A stretch of 49,200 bases of DNA from positions 1 through 49,200 of the IMG/VR virus record IMGVR_UViG_3300033180_000028. One strand, written 5' to 3'. A program made the translations under genes and the position numbers. Below, in pieces: positions 24,357-33,256 of this stretch (position 1 is the first letter of the stretch; each line of letters starts with the position of its first letter). The notes under the pieces are model-generated. The model made no database searches. It was given only the letters and a program-made list of their open reading frames with translations, and was not told the DNA's origin. This DNA comes from a virus.

Positions 24357-24594
24357 ATATGCTTCTCCGTTGACACGCTAACGCAAAAGTCAGCGTCCGC
24401 ACAAAAGGTGGCCGAATTCGGGGCTACAGCAGGCAGATGGTGCTGGGAGGGCGGGAGAAACCCTTCTGCTCCTCTCGGAGCCCCAGCTTTTCCCCTCGCC
24501 AAGTCTTACCCCCGGCTTGGGTGAGAGCATTTCGTTCTTACCAGCGCACTATTCCGCTGTGCAAGTTGTCGGTTCATAACCGCAAGGAAACCTC
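24357..24594. promoter_or_regulatory. Non-coding gap with imperfect hairpin before tail gene
   Basis: No credible gene is seen. The segment must contain the Nudix promoter (leftward). It also contains a long imperfect hairpin whose outer stem is GCTGGG/CCCAGC (24442-24447 with 24482-24487), followed by TTTT, which could attenuate rightward transcription. The rest is unremarkable. Confidence 0.35.
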
Positions 24595-24798
24595 ATGCAG
24601 AAATTCAAAGTTCGCACCGGCTGCGAGATCGCCGGGCAATGGCGCGCGTCCGGCGAAATCATATCGCTGACCGCCGATCAGGTGCGAGAGCTTGCCCCAC
24701 CATTTGGCGATGTCGTGTCGCCTGTCAAAGCAGAAAGAGGTTCGGACCATGCCGGATTCGACGGGCGTAAGCGTCACAAGCGGCAAGCCTCTCAGTAA
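24595..24798 (+). CDS. Small conserved phage protein before gpW (67 aa)
   Basis: 67 aa with AAGGAAA 5 bases upstream. The core (TGCEIAGQWRASGEIISLTA, then ELAPPFGDVV) resembles small proteins found next to head or baseplate genes in many phages, with the pattern of a Gly/Glu turn, I/V-x-L, and L-A-P-P-hydrophobic-G. It overlaps the gpW-like gene by 50 bp in another frame, so the basic C-terminal 17 residues are encoded in overlapping sequence. Function unknown. Confidence 0.6.
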   Translation: MQKFKVRTGCEIAGQWRASGEIISLTADQVRELAPPFGDVVSPVKAERGSDHAGFDGRKRHKRQASQ

Positions 24799-25126
24799 TT
24801 GGGGCCATGTCCAGCAATCGATTTGCAAAATCCTGACCACGCCGAAACGGTCCCGTGTCATGCGTCGGAATTTTGGGAGCGATGTGCCGGACCTGATCGA
24901 CGGCAAGATGACCCGCCGCAACATTCTCGCTGTCTATTCCGCAGCGGCAACCGCAATTCTCGAATGGGAACCGCGCTATCGCATGTCAGCAGGCAAGGTC
25001 ACACGAGCGGAAGTGGACGGCTCGATTACCCTCGAAATCTTCGGAACCTATTACCCACGCGGCCATCGCGGCGACTACTCCATTTCGGAGAGCGCAAGCG
25101 TCCGCGTCATTTATAGCGGGGCCTGA
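24749..25126 (+). CDS. W: Baseplate wedge protein W (gp25-like)
   Basis: 125 aa from ATG 24749 (GAGG about 8 bases upstream; earlier ATG at 24692 would be internal to the preceding gene). Contains the gpW/gp25 signature: WGHVQQSICKILTTPKRSR, VMRRNFGSDVPDLIDG, RRNILAVYSAAATAILEWEP, with a beta-rich end (VDGSITLEIFGTYY). gp25-like proteins nucleate sheath assembly on the baseplate. Confidence 0.85.
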   Translation: MPDSTGVSVTSGKPLSNWGHVQQSICKILTTPKRSRVMRRNFGSDVPDLIDGKMTRRNILAVYSAAATAILEWEPRYRMSAGKVTRAEVDGSITLEIFGTYYPRGHRGDYSISESASVRVIYSGA

Positions 25127-25128
25127 CC

Positions 25129-26019
25129 ATGGCAATCCACACGCCGACAAGCATTGACGTTTCGCGCCTGCCGGAACCGGACGCAATCGAAACGCTCGAC
25201 TTCGAGACGATCCTTGCAAGCCGCATGACCGACTTCGACACGCGGGCGGAACAGGCCGGCTTTGACTATGACGTTGGCGAGCTTGAAACCGACCCTATCA
25301 AGATCGATCAGGAAGTGCATGCCTATCGCGAACTGCTGATGCGCGCTCGCGTGAACGATGGCGTTCGCTCGGTTCTGCCGGCATTCGCCAAGGGTGCCGA
25401 TTTGGACAATGCTGTTTCACGGGCCAACGTTGTCCGCATCATCACCCTGGACGAGCGCGGAGCCGTCATCTTTCAGGAAGATGACGAGGCGCTGTTGCGA
25501 CGTTATCTCGCGAGCTTCGATGCTCCGGCGGCGGGTTCGGAAGACGGCTATCTTGCCGCGTCGTTAAAGGCTTGGCCGCAGGCCCATGACATACGGATTG
25601 TCAACGGCGGAGCGGGCAAGGTGCTTGTCTATCTCCTTGCCGCCGCCGGGTCGGCGGCTCCCATGGATGCTGTCTTTGCGGTCGCCAAGGCGCTCGATGC
25701 GAAACATGTGCGGCCGCTTACGGATGATGTGACCGTTTCGGCGGCACAGATCGCGCGCTACGCCCTTTCGGCAACGCTCGTCGTGCCGCGCGGTCCAGAT
25801 CCCGCGCAAGTCGTGGATGCTGCGGTTAAGAGCGTCAAGGCGTTCGGAGTTGCCCGATACAATATCGGGGCGGAAATTCCGGCTTCGGCCCTGCTCGCTG
25901 CCGCGTATGTACCGAACGTCCTGCGCATTGAACCTGTCGAGGTTCCCGACATGGCCGCCCGCGCCAATGTCGCGCCGTATCTGACAGGCGTCAATCTGAC
26001 CTATCGGGTGCTGTCATGA
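25129..26019 (+). CDS. J: Baseplate assembly protein J
   Basis: 296 aa of the Baseplate_J (P2 gpJ) family: LDFETILASRMTDFDTRAEQ near the N-terminus, DPIKIDQEVHAYRELLMRAR, then LLRRYLASFDA and ARYNIGAEIPASALLAAAYV near the C-terminus. It forms the wedge with gpI and gpW. It starts 2 bp after W and overlaps I by 4 bp, as in P2. Confidence 0.9.
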   Translation: MAIHTPTSIDVSRLPEPDAIETLDFETILASRMTDFDTRAEQAGFDYDVGELETDPIKIDQEVHAYRELLMRARVNDGVRSVLPAFAKGADLDNAVSRANVVRIITLDERGAVIFQEDDEALLRRYLASFDAPAAGSEDGYLAASLKAWPQAHDIRIVNGGAGKVLVYLLAAAGSAAPMDAVFAVAKALDAKHVRPLTDDVTVSAAQIARYALSATLVVPRGPDPAQVVDAAVKSVKAFGVARYNIGAEIPASALLAAAYVPNVLRIEPVEVPDMAARANVAPYLTGVNLTYRVLS

Positions 26020-27230
26020 TCCCGGCGCAGACGCATTTGCTGCCTCAAAGCTCCTTGCCATTGGAAAAGGCACTGGCGGCAGTCGGGGAGCGCACCGACG
26101 AGATAGGGATCGACTGGCAATCCTATCTTGACCCTTTGCGCGCTCCTGTTCACTTCCTGCCAGTCCTCGCCCACGCTCATTCGGTTGATATCTGGAATCC
26201 TAAGTGGCCGGTTCATCATCAGCGCCGCGTGATCGCCGACGCGATCTATCATCATCGGATCAAAGGCACGCTCGCCGGGCTGGAAGCCTATGCCGGCATT
26301 GTCGGAGCCGAGATTATTCGAGCGATCCGGCCACCCGGCACTTTCTTTCTGTCGGGCGGCATGTCGGACGAACAGCGGGCAGCGCTTGTCGATCGCATGC
26401 CGCAAATCCGCATCTACACCCGTGCTTTGCGGTCCAGTGCCGGGCATCGGCTCTTTCTGTCGGCGCGGGCCTATTCGGCGTTGGGAGCGTCTTTCGTTGC
26501 CGACAGCAAGGCGGCAGAGCGTATGCGTCCCCGCATCACGTTCTTTGAGGCAGGATTAGAGCAACCTATCAATGTCGAAGAGGTGACGGACATCATTCCG
26601 GGCCTCGGCTATGCCCTGTTTGAGCGGGCATTGCTGCGGCGCAAGCGTCGGACGTCCGTTACCTATCTCGGCGGATCGCTGCGGTTTTGGGTGACGCTCG
26701 ATCATAACCGCTCTGTTGCGGCGTTCAGGCGCGCGGATGGCGCTCCCTCGGTCATTCGCTACGGGATGCGGCCCGCCACGGTCCAGCCGGAAGCACAATA
26801 TACGGCCTCGGTAGCGGGCCGCGCGGCGTTCTTCGGGAGACCGCTGCACCGCCGCTACTGGTCGAACATGCATTCCGAAACACGGGTGTTTGAACGCATC
26901 GTCATATGGGACCCCGAAATGGTCCCGCGCCGACGGGGTGCTTCCTATTTGGGTGTCAGCCGCTTCGGCGTTGCTCCCTTCACTGCGGAGCTTGTGGTGC
27001 ATGCCCCGTCGATCCGACCTCGCCGAGCCTTTGCAGTCGGCGGCTTCTTCGGGAACTACTTTGCCGCCTCGGATGGCGAGAAATATCGCGAAACCCTGCG
27101 AGCACTTCGCGCCGCGAAATCGGCTCGGGACACCATCCTCATCAACACGAAAACTTTTCGCAGCCCGCAGGCCGGCCAGCTCATCGTTGCTGGTACGCCC
27201 TTTATCGCTGGCCGCCTACTCAGGAGCTGA
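26016..27230 (+). CDS. I: Tail protein I with long C-terminal extension
   Basis: 404 aa. Residues ~1-170 match P2 gpI (LLPQSSLPLEKALAAVGERT, LAHAHSVDIWNPKWPVHHQR, HHRIKGTLAGLEAYAGIVGA). P2 gpI is about 176 aa, so the remaining ~230 residues are an added region of mixed beta structure (RRTSVTYLGGSLRFWVTLDH, SRFGVAPFTAELVVHAPSIR), perhaps a fibre-attachment or receptor-facing domain. The start overlaps J by 4 bp. Confidence 0.8.
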   Translation: MIPAQTHLLPQSSLPLEKALAAVGERTDEIGIDWQSYLDPLRAPVHFLPVLAHAHSVDIWNPKWPVHHQRRVIADAIYHHRIKGTLAGLEAYAGIVGAEIIRAIRPPGTFFLSGGMSDEQRAALVDRMPQIRIYTRALRSSAGHRLFLSARAYSALGASFVADSKAAERMRPRITFFEAGLEQPINVEEVTDIIPGLGYALFERALLRRKRRTSVTYLGGSLRFWVTLDHNRSVAAFRRADGAPSVIRYGMRPATVQPEAQYTASVAGRAAFFGRPLHRRYWSNMHSETRVFERIVIWDPEMVPRRRGASYLGVSRFGVAPFTAELVVHAPSIRPRRAFAVGGFFGNYFAASDGEKYRETLRALRAAKSARDTILINTKTFRSPQAGQLIVAGTPFIAGRLLRS

Positions 27231-27232
27231 CA

Positions 27233-29524
27233 ATGCTGAAAACAGTGCCGTTTCAGGATCGCATGGAGGCGCGTCATAGCGACCTCAACAATATCCAGTC
27301 GTCCACCCGCGCGACCTTCGACACGTTGGTAAAGGACGCCGTGACGGCGGACGCGCCCGGCTATGCCGGTTTCGCGGTCACCAAAAACAGCGCCACCGAA
27401 TTGCAGATCGCGGCGGGCCGGGTCTATCGGCCCGATGGCGCGGTCTTCGAAATTGCGCAGGCGTCAACTCGCAACATCGTCTCCATTCTGCCTTCGGCGA
27501 CGAAACGGCTGGTCGCTGTCATCGCCTATGGTCAAGAGGAAGACAGCCGTACCGAGACCCGTGATTTCCTTGTCGATCTGGAAAGCGACACGACGGAACC
27601 GCGCATGCTTGTGGTGGAACGTCAGCGCACGGCCAAGATTGACCTCGTTCCAGGGCAGGAGAGCGCAACGTTGCCGCGTCCTGTTGTCGATCAGTCGCTT
27701 ATCGTCATTGCCTGGGTGACGCTGAACACGACCGGCATCGAGGCGATTGCGATGGAATCGGCCAATGCGCTGCCTTCCGTCACCCGCAACGATACGCGCA
27801 TTCGCTCGCTCGAAGTCTGGCGGACACAGATTGAGCCGCGCATCAACACGATTGCCAGCGATATCACCGCGCTCAAGAAGGGCATGGCGGGCATGGCCGG
27901 TTCCGGCGAGCTGATCAATGTCATGCGTGACATCGCTCGCTTGAAAGAGAGGCTGGAAATTCCGGACGATGCCTCGGATTGGGCATCGGATCGCTTCTTG
28001 ACAGCCAACGAAACCGATACCGAAAATATCGATTTGCTGTGCCTCCTCGAAGAAGGTGTGCGGTTTGCTCATGATGCGCGCAACGAAACGCAGATTTCGC
28101 TCTACAACCCGCTCGACCTGAATGCGTATCTTCCGGGCAACGGCCTGTTGCTGCCTGCGATCTCGACGCGGGAAATTCGTCTGGCTTCTTCGGCCGGTGC
28201 GGTTGACGGTTCCATCGCGATTGCACAGTACGGTTTCCAGACGCATGAGATGAAACAGTTGTCTGTCGCCCGGTCGCGTATCCGCTACGGGGTCGCTTAC
28301 AACGTCTGCAACAATTCGCAATGGTGGGCGGATGGTGTCTATGACAGCGCCACGAACACGTTCACGAAGAACGGCGAAACCTTCCTTGTGACCGGCACCC
28401 AAATTCTCGACAATGTCTACGGACAGTCGTGGTGGGACCCGCTGAACGCGCATACGCTCGTTCGAATTCAGCAATATTGGGAAGACGAGTGGGAGGATAA
28501 TTATTGGGTTGCGCAGGTGACCGACCGCACCGTTTCCGGCGCGCAGATTGCGCAGACCATCCTTAATTCGCAGGACGGATGGCTGTCCGGTCTCAAGCTG
28601 CGCTTCACCGAAAAGGGTGCGAACGGCGACGTTCATATTTCCATCGGATACACCACGACCAGCGGTTCGCCGGACCCGGCGCATCTGGTGACGCATGTCA
28701 CCATTCCCTATGCCGATATCAAGGTCGCGCCGAACGATACTTATGTTGCGATTCCGCCCGTGTTTTTGGAAGCCGGGCAACGCTATTCGCTGATTGTCAC
28801 CACGCTTGGCAATCACAAGGTCGCCATCGTGGACAGCAATAAATATGCGCAGGGCACTTTGTTCTACTCTACGGACGGTGCGTATTATCAGGGCGATCTG
28901 TCACGGGACCTCTATTTCCAGATGGAGTATCTGGTCTTCAAGGCATCCCGCGTCGAAATCGAATTGCAGGCTTTGACGCTTTCAGGTGGCATAGCCTCAA
29001 TCGACATCCTTGCCGGGACCATCAAACCGAAATCTTGCGCCATTGAGCATCAAGTGATGATCAACGGGGCATGGAAGCCGCTGAACGCGTTGACGCCTAA
29101 TTTGTTGGTGGGCTTGCCGCCGCTCTTACGTCATCGCGTCGTCATGACGGGCACGAATGCGGTTGCTCCTGCCATCGAGATACCGAGCAGCCGCGTTCGC
29201 GTGTGGCGACAACGGACCACGTTCAAGCACATCTCGACGCGCCGGACGCTCGCAACATCGGCGACGACGATCACCGTGCAGCTCATCATTGCCAAGTTCG
29301 AAGCGGATCGGCACACGCTCGCGGTCAAGCTGCGCAAGGATGACAACACGCTGATCGCGAGCAGCGGATTTGTTGATGAACCAATCGAACCCGGTCGCTT
29401 CCGGCGCACCTACAGTTTCGCCGCGTCGCCTGCCATCAACGCCTACAAAATCCAGATCGAGGGCACGACGAACAATGCCCTCGTTCCTTTCCACATCGAA
29501 GAACGCGTTGACGTCGCGCTCTAA
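27233..29524 (+). CDS. Large tail/baseplate-associated virion protein (763 aa)
   Basis: 763 aa from ATG 27233 behind AGGAG. The N-terminal region (KTVPFQDRMEARHSDLNNIQ, RVYRPDGAVFE) resembles phage proteins that attach peripheral structures to the baseplate. A predicted helical stretch lies at about 190-250. The rest is rich in beta strands and aromatic residues (WWADGVYDSATNTFTKNGET, WEDEWEDNYWVAQVTDR). A lectin- or spike-like host-recognition part is plausible. No enzyme motif is seen. The position after gpI corresponds to P2 H. Confidence 0.6.
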   Translation: MLKTVPFQDRMEARHSDLNNIQSSTRATFDTLVKDAVTADAPGYAGFAVTKNSATELQIAAGRVYRPDGAVFEIAQASTRNIVSILPSATKRLVAVIAYGQEEDSRTETRDFLVDLESDTTEPRMLVVERQRTAKIDLVPGQESATLPRPVVDQSLIVIAWVTLNTTGIEAIAMESANALPSVTRNDTRIRSLEVWRTQIEPRINTIASDITALKKGMAGMAGSGELINVMRDIARLKERLEIPDDASDWASDRFLTANETDTENIDLLCLLEEGVRFAHDARNETQISLYNPLDLNAYLPGNGLLLPAISTREIRLASSAGAVDGSIAIAQYGFQTHEMKQLSVARSRIRYGVAYNVCNNSQWWADGVYDSATNTFTKNGETFLVTGTQILDNVYGQSWWDPLNAHTLVRIQQYWEDEWEDNYWVAQVTDRTVSGAQIAQTILNSQDGWLSGLKLRFTEKGANGDVHISIGYTTTSGSPDPAHLVTHVTIPYADIKVAPNDTYVAIPPVFLEAGQRYSLIVTTLGNHKVAIVDSNKYAQGTLFYSTDGAYYQGDLSRDLYFQMEYLVFKASRVEIELQALTLSGGIASIDILAGTIKPKSCAIEHQVMINGAWKPLNALTPNLLVGLPPLLRHRVVMTGTNAVAPAIEIPSSRVRVWRQRTTFKHISTRRTLATSATTITVQLIIAKFEADRHTLAVKLRKDDNTLIASSGFVDEPIEPGRFRRTYSFAASPAINAYKIQIEGTTNNALVPFHIEERVDVAL

Positions 29525-29541
29525 CCCCCGGGAGACGAACT

Positions 29542-29727
29542 ATGACAACCAAGGCTACGGCCACTTTCAAGCCGGATGCAGACTACTGCGTCCAAGTCGC
29601 AACGGTCGTCAAGGTTGCGGGGCTGACCATCCGCCCCAGCCAAGGCGGCACCATCAAGGGTGTACTCGCCGACAGGATCAAGGATCAAATCCTCTCGTTT
29701 GAGGAAGTCATCACAACGCAGGAGTAA
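29542..29727 (+). CDS. Small tail-region protein (61 aa)
   Basis: 61 aa with GGGAG about 8 bases upstream. Beta-rich (KATATFKPDADYCVQVATVV, GLTIRPSQGGTIKGVLAD). It lies between two fibre-type genes and is tightly spaced (6 bp) from the next. It could be a small structural or trimerisation partner. No family is recognised. Confidence 0.6.
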   Translation: MTTKATATFKPDADYCVQVATVVKVAGLTIRPSQGGTIKGVLADRIKDQILSFEEVITTQE

Positions 29728-29733
29728 CCGGTC

Positions 29734-32502
29734 ATGCGCCGACTGGATCAATATCAAATCAGGGTCGGCGATGATCTCGGCGAACCTGATTACTGGAACA
29801 GACGCTTCGAAGACGTCGATCTGCGCTTGCATGCACAGGAGGAGATTGAAAAGGATTGGCAGGCCGCCGTTCGTGAGTTGCAGGAAAACGGCCTGAAACG
29901 GATCGATGAAGCCGTATCGCCGCTGATCGCACAGTTGGATGAAGATCTTCAACTTGGGGCCGTTTTCATCGCGGAGAGCAAATCCGCTATCGAGGTGAAG
30001 ACTGGCCCGATGACGATCGGCATCACCTCGACCAACAAGCGCCGTTATTCGCCTGCGGCTTATTTGGCGCTGGTAACGCGCGATGCGCCGTATGCCGTCA
30101 TGCTTGGGCGGCTGATGTCGTACAATCGCGACACGGGGACGCTCGCCGTCGATATCGAGCGGACCTTGGGCGCGGGTGACCCCATCCGCACCAACTGGAT
30201 TGTCAGCGCAACGTCGCATATCGATTATCAAGCTGATCGGGTCTTTCGCGAGGCAGGTGGTGGGCTAACCTCCACCACGGTCGAGGATGCCTTGCGCGAA
30301 ATCCTCGCCGTGACAGTTCCCAAGACCCGCTCCCTGACGACCGGAACCGGGTTGAAGGGTGGCGGAGAGATGGCTGGCGACCTCACCATGTCGCTTGACC
30401 TTGCATATACCGATGTCCGTTATGTGCGGGCGCAGGATTACGACACCCATCGGCATCCGTGGTCAGAAATTGACGACAAGCCGACGACGCTGGCCGGTTA
30501 CAAGATCGGCGATGCCCACAGCAAGAGCGAGATATTCACGCTCCTGACCGGCAAGCAGGACAAGCTTTCGTATACCGCAGAGGATATTGCCGCAAAGGGG
30601 CAGGCGAACGGCTATGCACCGCTCGGCCCTGACGGCAAAATTGCCGGTGTTTATCTTCCGGTCGATGGCAGCTTCCTGGGCGTCTACAATGCGGCGACGA
30701 ACACGCCTGCCATCACGTCGGGGTCTGGAACGAGGGGCGACTTTTGGGTTGTCTCTGTTGCGGGTGCGGTCGCGGCGGATGAGGTGGGGGTCGTGTCGGC
30801 GGGCGATCAGTTGCGCCGTGGCCCTGATCGTTGGGAGCGTGTTCCGACTTTCACCGCTGTTTCCTCGGTTGCCGGAAAGACGGGCGTCATTACCCTGACT
30901 GCCGGCGACATTTCCGATAGCGGGACAACCGGTCGCGCGATCCTGAAGGCAGGGGACGCGGCGGCGGCAAAGGCGGCTCTGTCGCTTGTTGCCGGTGATC
31001 TCCAGGACTATTCGACCGCGTGGACGGCCTCATATGAGGGTGTTACCTCGGCCTATGCTCGCACGTTGCTCGCCTCCGTCGATGCGAACGCTTTTCGCGT
31101 TTCGCTCGGTCTTGGCTCGGCTGCCTTGCAGGCGTCCACGGCATTTGCTGCTGCCGCCCATGTGGGAGCGGGTGGGGTGGCAGCGCATCCCGACGCCACG
31201 GCCACGACCAGCGGCTTCATGTCGGCAACTGACAAGGGCAAGCTCAACGGCATTGCTGCGGGCGCAAACAACTATGTTCACCCTGCCGGTGACGGCAATC
31301 TGCACGTACCAGCGACGGGTACGGGCAGTTTGAAAAAGGTGCTAACAGCCGGCGGTGCCGCTGGATCGATGACATGGACCTTCGTGGACTTTGCCGATGT
31401 CAGCGGCAAGCCCGCATCATTGTCGGGTTATGGCATCACCGATGCATATAGCTCTGCCACCATCGACGCGATGCTTGCGGCAAAACAAGCAAGTCTCGGC
31501 TATGTGGCCGAGAACATTGCCAACAAGGGGGCCGCGAACGGCTATGCCTCGCTCGACGGGGCAGGCAAAATCCCGGCGACACAACTTCCCGCGTCCGCGA
31601 TCACTGACACGTTCGTCGTTGCCACACAGGCGGCAATGCTGGCGCTGACCGTGGAAAAGGGCGATGTTGCGATCCGAACCGATATCAACAAAAGCTTCAT
31701 CTTGCAGAAAGAGCCGGCGAATGTGCTGGCGAATTGGCAGGAGCTGCGCACCCCAACGGATGTCGTCCAGTCCGTAGCCGGTAGGCAAGGGGCAATCACA
31801 CTGACATCGGCAGACCTGACGGACGCGACCGGGGCGGGTCGAGCATTGCTGACCAGCGCCGACAGTGCAGCTCAACGTGCCGCCCTCGTGCTCGGAAACG
31901 TCAACAACACGTCGGACGCCGCAAAGCCGATTTCAAATGCAACCCAAACGGCTCTCAACCTGAAGGCCGATACCGGCCACAAGCACGCCGTTGCGGACGT
32001 AACGGGCCTTCAGGCGACCCTTGACGCTAAGCAGGCGTCCCTCGGCTTTACGCCGGTCAATAAGGCCGGCGACATCATGACCGGTGCGCTTGAAATTATG
32101 GCGGCCGCTGACCCGGCGCTCTGGATGCACCGTAACGGTGTGAAACGAGGCCGGTGGGTTGTTGACAATGAAGGCGGTCTGAACTGGCAAGATCAAGGCG
32201 GTCAGGTTCATTTCGTTATCCGTGCTAACGGATCCCTATGGTGTCAGCAGCTTGGCGATTTAAACATCCGCATCGAAAACCGGGCTGCGGCCTTTGCTGA
32301 CGACCGCCGTAACAGTTGCGTCACCGACTCCCGCATGGCCGGATACGTCGAAATCCTCATGTCGAACGGTAGTGTCATCAATGACAACGGTTACGTCCTC
32401 ACGATGGCTAACCGCGTCAGCGGAGACCAATACAGGTTCGGCTCCCGTCAGCCGCAGCTCTACATTGCCAATCGCGGCTGGTTTGCCGCTTTCCAGTTTT
32501 GA
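29734..32502 (+). CDS. H: Tail fibre protein with duplicated modules (922 aa)
   Basis: 922 aa. The N-terminal ~200 residues form an attachment region. A long repetitive shaft follows. A module of ~180 residues at about 243-425 (DDKPTTLAGYKIGDAHSKSE, YTAEDIAAKGQANGYAPLG, SVAGKTGVITLTAGDISDS) is repeated at about 552-723 (SGKPASLSGYGITDAYSSAT, YVAENIANKGAANGYASLD, SVAGRQGAITLTSADLTDA), with a shorter third copy near 765. The C-terminal ~130 residues (ADPALWMHRNGVKRGRWVVD) look like a receptor-binding tip. It is a P2 H-like fibre and probably determines host range. Confidence 0.85.
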   Translation: MRRLDQYQIRVGDDLGEPDYWNRRFEDVDLRLHAQEEIEKDWQAAVRELQENGLKRIDEAVSPLIAQLDEDLQLGAVFIAESKSAIEVKTGPMTIGITSTNKRRYSPAAYLALVTRDAPYAVMLGRLMSYNRDTGTLAVDIERTLGAGDPIRTNWIVSATSHIDYQADRVFREAGGGLTSTTVEDALREILAVTVPKTRSLTTGTGLKGGGEMAGDLTMSLDLAYTDVRYVRAQDYDTHRHPWSEIDDKPTTLAGYKIGDAHSKSEIFTLLTGKQDKLSYTAEDIAAKGQANGYAPLGPDGKIAGVYLPVDGSFLGVYNAATNTPAITSGSGTRGDFWVVSVAGAVAADEVGVVSAGDQLRRGPDRWERVPTFTAVSSVAGKTGVITLTAGDISDSGTTGRAILKAGDAAAAKAALSLVAGDLQDYSTAWTASYEGVTSAYARTLLASVDANAFRVSLGLGSAALQASTAFAAAAHVGAGGVAAHPDATATTSGFMSATDKGKLNGIAAGANNYVHPAGDGNLHVPATGTGSLKKVLTAGGAAGSMTWTFVDFADVSGKPASLSGYGITDAYSSATIDAMLAAKQASLGYVAENIANKGAANGYASLDGAGKIPATQLPASAITDTFVVATQAAMLALTVEKGDVAIRTDINKSFILQKEPANVLANWQELRTPTDVVQSVAGRQGAITLTSADLTDATGAGRALLTSADSAAQRAALVLGNVNNTSDAAKPISNATQTALNLKADTGHKHAVADVTGLQATLDAKQASLGFTPVNKAGDIMTGALEIMAAADPALWMHRNGVKRGRWVVDNEGGLNWQDQGGQVHFVIRANGSLWCQQLGDLNIRIENRAAAFADDRRNSCVTDSRMAGYVEILMSNGSVINDNGYVLTMANRVSGDQYRFGSRQPQLYIANRGWFAAFQF

Positions 32503-32511
32503 GGAATGCCC

Positions 32512-33108
32512 ATGCACGATTTCGGAAAACTAACGGCGAAGGCTGAAACCATTGAACTTGCGGGAGGGCAGGCGGCTCAAGTTTATGCGTTCTACGATGC
32601 CGACAATACCGAGTGGCATGAACTTTTCGGTTCGCATCCACCTTTCGATTTCTACATTGCGGTGGATGATAACGGCTGCATTATCTCGATGGAGCCGGAC
32701 CCGGAACACTCTCAGATCGCCGGCTACAGGATCATAGGCATCAGCAAGACGGAAGCCGGCGACTTCACGCGCGGACCCGGCGGCACCGCATACGGCATGA
32801 AGTGGACCGGCGACGGGATCGCCAACCCTGCCGATCTCATGACAACGGAGGAGAAGCGTGCAGCTATGCCGCCTCTCACCCCGCGTCAGTTTCGTGATGC
32901 CCTGGTCGATAGCGATATCATGCCGGACGACGTGACTGGGGCAATCAACCAGATCGCCGATCCCAAGGCGCGAGCCAAGGCGCTCAATGCATGGGAGTAT
33001 CCGACCGAATTCTTGCGGACGGATCAACTGCTTGAGCAGATCGGTGCCTCGTTCGACCTCTCGCCGGACGCAATTGATGCCATGTGGGCGGCTGCAACAC
33101 AGCGATAG
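32512..33108 (+). CDS. G: Tail fibre assembly/chaperone-like protein
   Basis: 198 aa from ATG 32512 (GAGG 6 bases upstream; ATG 32506 is too close to it). The N-terminal half is small beta-rich domain (AAQVYAFYDADNTEWHELFG, FDFYIAVDDNGCIISME). The C-terminal ~75 residues (LTPRQFRDALVDSDIMPDDV, ALNAWEYPTEFLRTDQLLEQ) are typical of the tail-fibre-associated module found downstream of fibre genes. It lies 9 bp after the fibre gene, the place of P2 G. Confidence 0.7.
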   Translation: MHDFGKLTAKAETIELAGGQAAQVYAFYDADNTEWHELFGSHPPFDFYIAVDDNGCIISMEPDPEHSQIAGYRIIGISKTEAGDFTRGPGGTAYGMKWTGDGIANPADLMTTEEKRAAMPPLTPRQFRDALVDSDIMPDDVTGAINQIADPKARAKALNAWEYPTEFLRTDQLLEQIGASFDLSPDAIDAMWAAATQR

Positions 33109-33154
33109 TGCGCTCGTAAACTAAGCCCTTCAGTCCTCACAGTCTACAACACAG

Positions 33155-33180
33155 CCCGCCGCTTGTCCGGCGGGTTGCTT
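33155..33180 (+). terminator. Intrinsic terminator after the fibre genes
   Basis: CCCGCCG (33155-33161) pairs perfectly with CGGCGGG (33168-33174) around a 6-base loop, followed by TTGCTT. It lies in the 148-bp gap between the fibre gene and the sheath gene. The weak T-run suggests partial termination. Confidence 0.65.
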
Positions 33181-33256
33181 ACGCGTGGCCGCTCTGAACT
33201 GCACAGGCGGCGCAAATCTCAAACTCATCTTCCGTCAATTTCAATGGAGACCATTC

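Noticed and set aside
27464-28816. Long antisense open frame (450 codons) opposite the 763-aa tail protein
   Set aside because: The sense strand has a clear start, ribosome site and virion-type protein. The antisense translation is Arg-rich with no domain and is a by-product of GC-rich codon use.
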